A DNA stretch of 13,940 nucleotides from Circinella minor. Taxonomy: Eukaryota > Mucoromycota > Mucoromycetes > Mucorales > Lichtheimiaceae. Shown piece by piece: positions 8,734 to 13,940 of this stretch. The position numbers were made by a program, and so were the translations under genes. Numbering within the stretch: the first letter of the stretch is position 1; each line of letters starts with the position of its first letter. The stretch spans positions 1-13,940 of the forward strand of contig JAEPRB010000550.1 of NCBI GenBank assembly GCA_016758965.1, given 5' to 3'. The notes under the pieces were generated by a model that saw nothing but the letters and a program-made list of their open reading frames with translations, was not told where the DNA came from and made no database searches.

Positions 8734-9687
8734 TTATGGTGGTTCACCACAATTACTAACAACTACATCAATTAACTTTTTTTCAATAGGAAACTCAAAG
8801 TTATTACTATGCCATAATTTATGATGTGGTAAAATAGGAACATTAAATAATTCAACAAATTTATTTATATTCTTTAATAAACATGCTACACGAAATTGAA
8901 GATTATAAAACTTAATGTTATCCATTTTTACAATTGATTTATTATTATTAAAACAATAAAACTTATTACCAATTTCAGAAAATTGGATTTCGATCCTAGT
9001 TCGAAAGCTTCCAAATGTATTATTAAAATGTTCTTGAGTAATCGTTATGTTTTCATTTATATTCTTACGGATTGGATAAACAAAATTATCATTACTAAAT
9101 TCATAACCTTTTTCATTAGCAAGCTCAATAAATTGTGTTATAAATAAAGTATATCCACCATCTACTGCTAAAGTATCATTTTCATTCATTTTATTATAAA
9201 GTTTCATATTTAAAAAGATACTACCATCTGAACTACCACTACAAAGTTCACTTTTCGATACAAAAATTATCATATCATTAATATCAGCTGCAAATTGAGT
9301 ACGTAAACCATTCTTTTTAAATTTATATGAATATAAACGGCTTCTATCTAAATCTGTATCTGTATAATTAATTCGAGAATCATGTCCATCTAAAATAAGA
9401 GTTATATGTTTAAATAAATCTGGATTATTTTTTCTAGTAGACAAAATACGTAACTTTATATTTGAAAACATATTTGTTAATGCATCATTTACTATTTTAT
9501 TAATTCGTTTATAATTTTCATCATCCATCCAAAACTTTTTATAAAAAGTATGAAATATACTTTGAGGCAAATATTTTTCAATATCACTTCCAGCAATTCC
9601 AGAGACTAGATGATACAATAAGAAAAGCCCCTTTTCAATCTCAAAATAAGGTGCTAGATATTCTTTATTTGTATACAAGACCATCAA
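8734..9687 (-). CDS. DDE_Tnp_4 (Harbinger-like) transposase
   Basis: Intronless frame of 317 aa from the ATG at 9687, containing a full DDE nuclease core: D100 in LILDGHDS, D176 in LAVDGGY, and E233 in RTRIEIQFSEIG, with spacings of 75 and 56 residues. The C-terminal helices end naturally at GEPP-stop. Such proteins cut and rejoin DNA in the nucleus. The reading frame stays open upstream to 9783 (32 more codons, including IKHIKYIDKIKDILL), with no further ATG before a TAG at 9784-9786, so the protein may have lost its 5' end or start in an unseen exon. Upstream lies a cluster of inverted motifs (9792-9960). Harbinger elements usually also code for a Myb-like partner; none is seen, but a chromodomain gene follows on the same strand. 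The catalytic triad and frame are intact, so this is the best-preserved nuclease core here. Confidence 0.85.
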   Translation of the reverse strand: MMVLYTNKEYLAPYFEIEKGLFLLYHLVSGIAGSDIEKYLPQSIFHTFYKKFWMDDENYKRINKIVNDALTNMFSNIKLRILSTRKNNPDLFKHITLILDGHDSRINYTDTDLDRSRLYSYKFKKNGLRTQFAADINDMIIFVSKSELCSGSSDGSIFLNMKLYNKMNENDTLAVDGGYTLFITQFIELANEKGYEFSNDNFVYPIRKNINENITITQEHFNNTFGSFRTRIEIQFSEIGNKFYCFNNNKSIVKMDNIKFYNLQFRVACLLKNINKFVELFNVPILPHHKLWHSNNFEFPIEKKLIDVVVSNCGEPP

Positions 9688-9791
9688 AAAGAAAAATACA
9701 GCAGTATAACCTAATTTTTTTAATAATATATCTTTAATTTTATCTATATATTTAATATGCTTAATTTCTGTTCTATGTTTGCACTACAGTT

Positions 9792-9960
9792 TTCCAGGCG
9801 ACTGAAAATCTATGGTATGAGACTGATTGTCTAAATCTACGATTTTGACAATTTCCTAGATTTTCAGAGACCGCAATTTGAAGAAAAAAAGTGATTTTTC
9901 GTAGATTTTCCAAAGATTTTCAGACTTTTTCAGTAGATATTCCATAGATTTATATGGCTG
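9792..9960. repeat. Cluster of inverted AGATTTTC motifs, MITE-like
   Basis: About 169 bp, beginning CCAGGCGACTGAAAATCTATGG-like and ending CCATAGATTTATATGGCTG; the two ends share CAG...AATCTATGG as an inverted repeat. Inside, [TA]AGATTTTC occurs at about 9857, 9902 and 9913, with CTGAAAATCTA in the opposite sense at 9802. It may be a small non-autonomous element, or the subterminal region of the neighbouring DDE_Tnp_4 element. Confidence 0.5.
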
Positions 9961-10153
9961 TTTTTATTACATAAAATAGAAATAAAACAATTCAATGTGA
10001 CAAATATGCCCTTATATTGTTCCAAATGATTCAGTATACTGTTGGATTTATTTATTTATACATCTTTATTACTACATCATATAGCTACTCCTAAAAAAAA
10101 CTACACAGAAAGATCAAATATTTGTACTACTAATTTATGCTGTAACTTTATTA
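9961..10153. other. AT-rich gap, 3' flank of companion gene B
   Basis: Nothing beyond AT-rich sequence is seen. It should hold the 3' end of the minus-strand gene that stops at 10154. Confidence 0.4.
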
Positions 10154-11834
10154 CTACTTTTTTCTTTTATATTTCAAATCATGAATCCATTTCCTAGTAT
10201 TATCACTTGTTTTATTGTTTTTCTTTCTTTTGGAAGGAAACAGTTCTTCCTCAACATACGAACTTTGTCCGGATATGGTACTATCGCTCTGAGACTTCCC
10301 CTCTTTACTACTACCTTTTCTCATCCTCTTGGAGAGTCTTGTCCCGCTCCTCTTCTTACCACTCTTTTTGTTACTACCCTTACTGTTATCGCTCTTCTTC
10401 TTGCTAGTCTTTTTGTTATTAGCCCTTTTTTTGCTATTCTTATTGTTTTTCACATTATACTTCGATATTTTGGTATTAACTAAAACACCATCACTGTCGT
10501 TATTAGAGCTTGAACTGTTGTAACTAGTGCTGCTACCATCAGAGCTTGAATCAACACTTGTAATGGTATCTGAACTTGATTCTTCTTCATTAGCACTAGT
10601 ATCCGAACTTGATTCTTCTTCATTGGTACTGCCACATGAACTTGACTGATCTCCACTTCTATTGCTATTTGAATTATCATGATTTATTTTCTCCACTGAT
10701 TTCCTATTATCATTGCTAAAGGTATCAAATTAGCCATATATGAAATGCGCATTTCTGATATACTACTGTCATCACTATTGTTCTTACAGTAACCTGACTG
10801 ACCTTTCAATAGATTCAACATAATTTTCCATTTGCCTCATTGCTTCATCCCGTTCAGCTAACCAACAACAGTTATTACTTTTATTAACATATCACATACG
10901 TAATTTCTAATAGAATATCATAAAAGAACTCACCTGAAGACAAACGCTTATGTTGGGTATCGATTTGATTGTTAGTTCTTGCATGATGACTTGAATTATC
11001 CTGAGTATGTATATGAATTTCATTATTTGGCCCCTCCTCATCAATGTAATTATTATTTATTGTAGGTGTCTGATTGTTGCCTTGGAAAGTTAGTTCCTGT
11101 CCACTAATTGAATTATTCTGACTACTTGCATCATTTTCATTCGCCAACTCGTTCTCGTCACCGGGGTTATATGCCGTTGCTGTGAGATTGTTATTTGCAT
11201 GAGCCATATTTTTGGTCTGCTTATTATTTGTTGTTGCTGCATTCTGAAAGCTTTTTGATAATAAAAGACGTGAACCCCAACGTCGAGTACATGACTTCAG
11301 AGGCATGTATGGTGATGCTTCATGTTCAAGTTGCTTGTACATTTCATTATAAAAATCCTTCACATCTCCCCACTGTACCTGTTTGTCAAGACCATGCTTC
11401 CTTTTACATCTTTCAGCTATTTCAGTAGCAATTGCCTGGCAGTGTTCAAAACGCGACTCCATTTGTGACTTTTCTAGTGCTGGTAAATTAAGCTGACTAC
11501 AGTAATTTTCTATAAGCCATATGAAAAGTTCTTTGCTGTACTGTTGTTGGCGCTCAATGTATTCTTGCTTTTTCTTGTCAAAAACTTTAACGTAAGGTAG
11601 ATCGATTAAAACTTGTGGTAAAGATATTGCTCTTTCAGGCTGAGTTCCTTGATCATATGCCTCAAGTAAATCCACCAGTCTACTATTGATTGCAGTTTGT
11701 TCTTTTAAAGCATCTTTGATGGTTTTCGTGTCTTTCTTATGCCGTTTTTCTAGTTTTTGCATTGCACGTTCCAAACGAATAATCGATAATTCGAGGTCCG
11801 AGCTTGAGCTTGATTTGTTTTTATTGGATCCCAT
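10154..11834 (-). CDS. Companion protein of Tnp2 element B (coiled coil, Ser- and Lys-rich tail)
   Basis: A 510-aa protein in three exons (11834-10934, 10857-10788, 10715-10154), GT-AG introns of 76 and 72 nt, phases consistent. The last part, 10154-10696, has no ATG of its own (it opens on GTG), which supports its being an exon. Seen in order: a coiled coil (about 13-60), a charged helical middle, W155, then P178-x3-C182-x3-W186-x9-F196-x-N198, a long Asn/Gln-rich linker, a second helical stretch (about 300-335), a Ser/Glu-rich segment and a long Lys-rich tail. The W/C/W block has the same internal spacing as in the protein at 3597-4533, with 5 of 21 identities. No named family is recognised. 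It begins 180 bp beyond the stop of Tnp2 gene B on the same strand. Inferred: nuclear DNA-binding partner of that transposase. Unlike its neighbour, it has no frame damage. Confidence 0.7.
10566..10631. repeat. 33-bp tandem repeat coding for NEEESSSDT units
   Basis: Two near-identical 33-bp copies (10566-10598, 10599-10631) in the last exon of companion gene B, each coding for an eleven-residue acidic/Ser unit. It is a small minisatellite in a disordered region. Confidence 0.75.
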
Positions 11835-12014
11835 TATAAAATAAAATGTAGAGAAGAATTCGCGAAAAAAAAATTATAGAAATGTCCAAAGAGACAAAGG
11901 TATAATGTTCAAAGTATAATGTTGGAGGGGAAAAGGGTATAGTGTTCGAGTAAAAAATTTGAAAAAAATGAAAATAAAAAAAAAGGTCGGTGTGGAAAAA
12001 TGTTGGAAGGAGAT
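11835..12014. promoter_or_regulatory. Spacer between Tnp2 B and companion B with repeated GTATARTGTT
   Basis: This 180-bp spacer should contain the promoter of the minus-strand gene starting at 11834. GTATA[AG]TGTT occurs at 11900, 11914 and 11937; AATGT[CT]CAAAG at 11881 and 11904; and AATGTTGGA[AG]G at 11918 and 11999. Such short repeats suggest binding sites for a regulator, perhaps element-encoded. A long A-rich run lies at about 11960-11984. Confidence 0.45.
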
Positions 12015-13940
12015 TTAATATAACTCCACTAACTTACCAAGCTCTTGATCGTTCAAAGGTTTCATATGTGGATACACAATATATCTTCGGTTAGAAGTAG
12101 CTGTGTATAGTGCAATCATAGAGCGTATATCTCCAGATGAAACAACAGCATACCGATAATCACCTTTTTCTTTTATATATGGGATACCGTTAACTGTCAA
12201 CTCGACTTTCCAAACTTTAACAAGTCCAAGTATTCTCATAAGACTTCCTTGTTTATGGCGAAAATACATTATTACTTCACCAAAATAGTGTCTTGGTTTT
12301 CGTCCTATCCTATTTCTAAATTCACATTTATCCACATCAACAATCATCTGTACATAAAAGTCATCACGTCTTATATCGCTACGTTCTCGGTAGGAACTTC
12401 CAATGACTTCCTTTGAACTGACAAACAGTCGTGCTCCTGCTTCGATGACTAAATCAATAGCTCCAACATTTTCTAAATGAATTTGCCAGTATGCTCTTAA
12501 TAATTGACCAAGGTTGTATTCTGCATAATCATGAATTGTACCATTCTAGTGAGGGCTCCATATCTCGGGTGAATTAGACACAGTCGAATCACTTAGGGCT
12601 TTCACTCTGTTGTTTGCTGTTGTTGATGGGTTACGTCGTTCAATGAAACGTGATGCAGCAAGTCCAACCATGATATTCCCGGCATTGGTGCCTGGGGCTG
12701 ATGGAGATTTTACTTTTCTTTTAATTTCCCCCAAAGCTCTTTCGTTTGCAAAAGTAGAATACATGCTAGGAGGACCCATTGCTACGATCATTTCTTTTAA
12801 GTGACGAAGGTAATGCTGGTTGATTGTAAAAATTTTGCCGCTAATATTTCCCAAATCAACTTGTTTTATAAGAAATTCAAACCATGTCCAAACATCTGTA
12901 TTCAGTTTCCGTAAATCACTGTTGCTGATAGATTTTTGGAATGCGATATAACAAACTTGAACTAATGCGAGTGTTGCCTTTCTTGCTGCATGATCCTTTA
13001 TATGTTCGATGATTATTGTTGGGGTAATGAATCGCAACATATTTATCCATTCGATTGATTTCAGTCCTTTTCTTTTTGATATATTTGCAGTACAAGCATC
13101 AAGTGTCGAGGGAACTGTTGATTTCGAATTGGAAATTGAAGCACCAATTTGGTTTCTGATCCTCGTTGTTAAAAAAAGCGGATTATTTTTTTTTCCAAAT
13201 TTACCACAAAGTAATTTCCAGAATTGCTTGGCTATTCCAGAAAATAAGTGCATAATGTCAAGTCCAAAAAAGTTACAATCCTTGAAACTTTTCAATTTGA
13301 GAAACTCTGACTTTGACTTAATACCATAACACAGAGACTCCTTGAGATTTTTCTTTTTGAAGCTAAATGGCCTTGGTTTTGGAATAGGGTAACGTTTGGG
13401 TTTGAAGTACATTCCACGAGATGAAATCGACTTCCCTTCTACAATACAGAGTCGACATCCGTACCTTAAAATAAGTAATATTATATGAGTGTCATTGAAA
13501 ATATAATTCAAGCTTCATTTCGACTTTCCATATTCATACTATTTAAAAAGAAATTGCAAAAATACCTTGACATATGTCCCTTGTGAAGCATCAACTTAGA
13601 AGCTGCTGGAATATCGCCCGTGCCTGTTATTGTTATTAGATCGGTTTTAGTTTCTGTAATAAAATACTAACTTTGTATTTCAGGAACAGTCTTCGCCATC
13701 TTTTTTGATTCTTCTAACCACACATTACCTTGTAGAAGATGTGCCCGCGCATGATATATTTTCCCATCATCTCCTTGGACGTGGAATCCTTCATTTTGTA
13801 ATGTTTTCAATTCGTCCAGCATTGGTTTTAAAAATGATATTAAGTCCTTTGGCTCCATTGGACCTGGATGTACCGCTAATTGTATCATTCATTTGGTTTC
13901 GTACCGAATGAGCGGGGAAAAATTCAAAATAACAAGGTTA
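12015..13940 (-). pseudogene. Tnp2-family (CACTA/EnSpm-like) transposase, copy B, partial with two stops
   Basis: The C-terminal two thirds of a Tnp2 transposase; the 5' part lies beyond the window. Exons 13940-13729, 13623-13566 and 13464-12015 are joined by GT-AG introns of 105 and 101 nt with consistent phase. Motifs match the first copy: VILNF..., HPGPMEPKD, GDIPA, YGCRLCIVEG, GLDIMHLF (second catalytic D), FTINQHYLRHL and NERALGEIK (catalytic E). Two stop codons interrupt the frame: TGA at 13889-13891, between RYETK and MIQLA, and TAG at 12546-12548. After each stop the same frame continues with clear coding character, so the copy is only lightly decayed. The C-terminal domain after 12546 runs to TAA at 12015-12017. 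Protein identity to copy A is visibly low and intron positions differ, so these are separate families, not a recent duplication. An unusual nuclear genetic code cannot explain both stops and is not supported by the other genes. Confidence 0.78.

Noticed and set aside
10181..10523. Plus-strand open frames rich in Leu, Phe and Ser
   Set aside because: They are antisense to the Lys/Ser-rich last exon of companion gene B and look like shadows of its codon bias.
10154..10696. Separate Ser/Lys-rich gene
   Set aside because: Its only start is GTG. Splice sites at 10716-10787 and 10858-10933 join it in phase to the upstream coiled-coil gene, so one gene is the simpler reading.
13889..13891. TGA read through as an amino acid (variant code or selenocysteine)
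   Set aside because: The same gene also has an in-frame TAG, and other genes here show no sign of a variant code. Mutation is the simpler explanation.

Overview
The window looks like a transposon-dense stretch of an AT-rich eukaryotic genome, most probably an early-diverging fungus of the Mucoromycota. The support is indirect: short GT-AG introns (41-105 nt), Tnp2-type transposases with an N-terminal Cys/His finger, a pipsqueak-HTH/IS630-like transposase, and a DDE_Tnp_4 transposase of a type I associate with arbuscular mycorrhizal and mucoralean fungi. No host housekeeping gene, rRNA, tRNA or CRISPR array was seen. Family names come from motif recognition, not a database search.

Layout. (1) 93-4533: a Tnp2 (CACTA/EnSpm-like) transposase gene on the minus strand (7 exons, 938 aa, frame intact), head-to-head across a 262-bp spacer with a plus-strand companion gene (3 exons, 266 aa). 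A cluster of GGTTAAA/GGGTGAA-like motifs follows to about 4905. (2) 5177-6609: a broken, minus-strand pipsqueak-HTH + IS630/Tc1-like transposase with two single-base frame breaks and unusual residues at all three expected catalytic positions. (3) 6610-7539: non-coding, with a TAT microsatellite and, at 7074-7530, about 19 degenerate motifs spaced 21-23 bp apart. (4) About 7740-9960: a visibly more AT-rich island with a small chromodomain protein gene (7953-8273) and a DDE_Tnp_4 transposase (8734-9687, frame open to 9783) on the same strand, next to a cluster of inverted AGATTTTC motifs. (5) 10154-11834: a minus-strand, 3-exon gene (510 aa) resembling the first companion gene. (6) 12015-13940: a second, diverged Tnp2 gene on the minus strand, cut by the window end and carrying two in-frame stop codons.

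How the parts may fit. Each Tnp2 gene sits beside a gene for a protein with an N-terminal coiled coil, a short W...P-x3-C-x3-W-x9-[WF]-x-N block and a lysine-rich tail. By analogy with the TNPA/TNPD pair of plant En/Spm elements, these may be DNA-binding partners of the transposase, and the short repeats nearby are candidate binding sites. That pairing and the 22-bp phased array are the parts most likely to be undescribed. The rest reads as a graveyard of partly decayed transposons from three DDE superfamilies.
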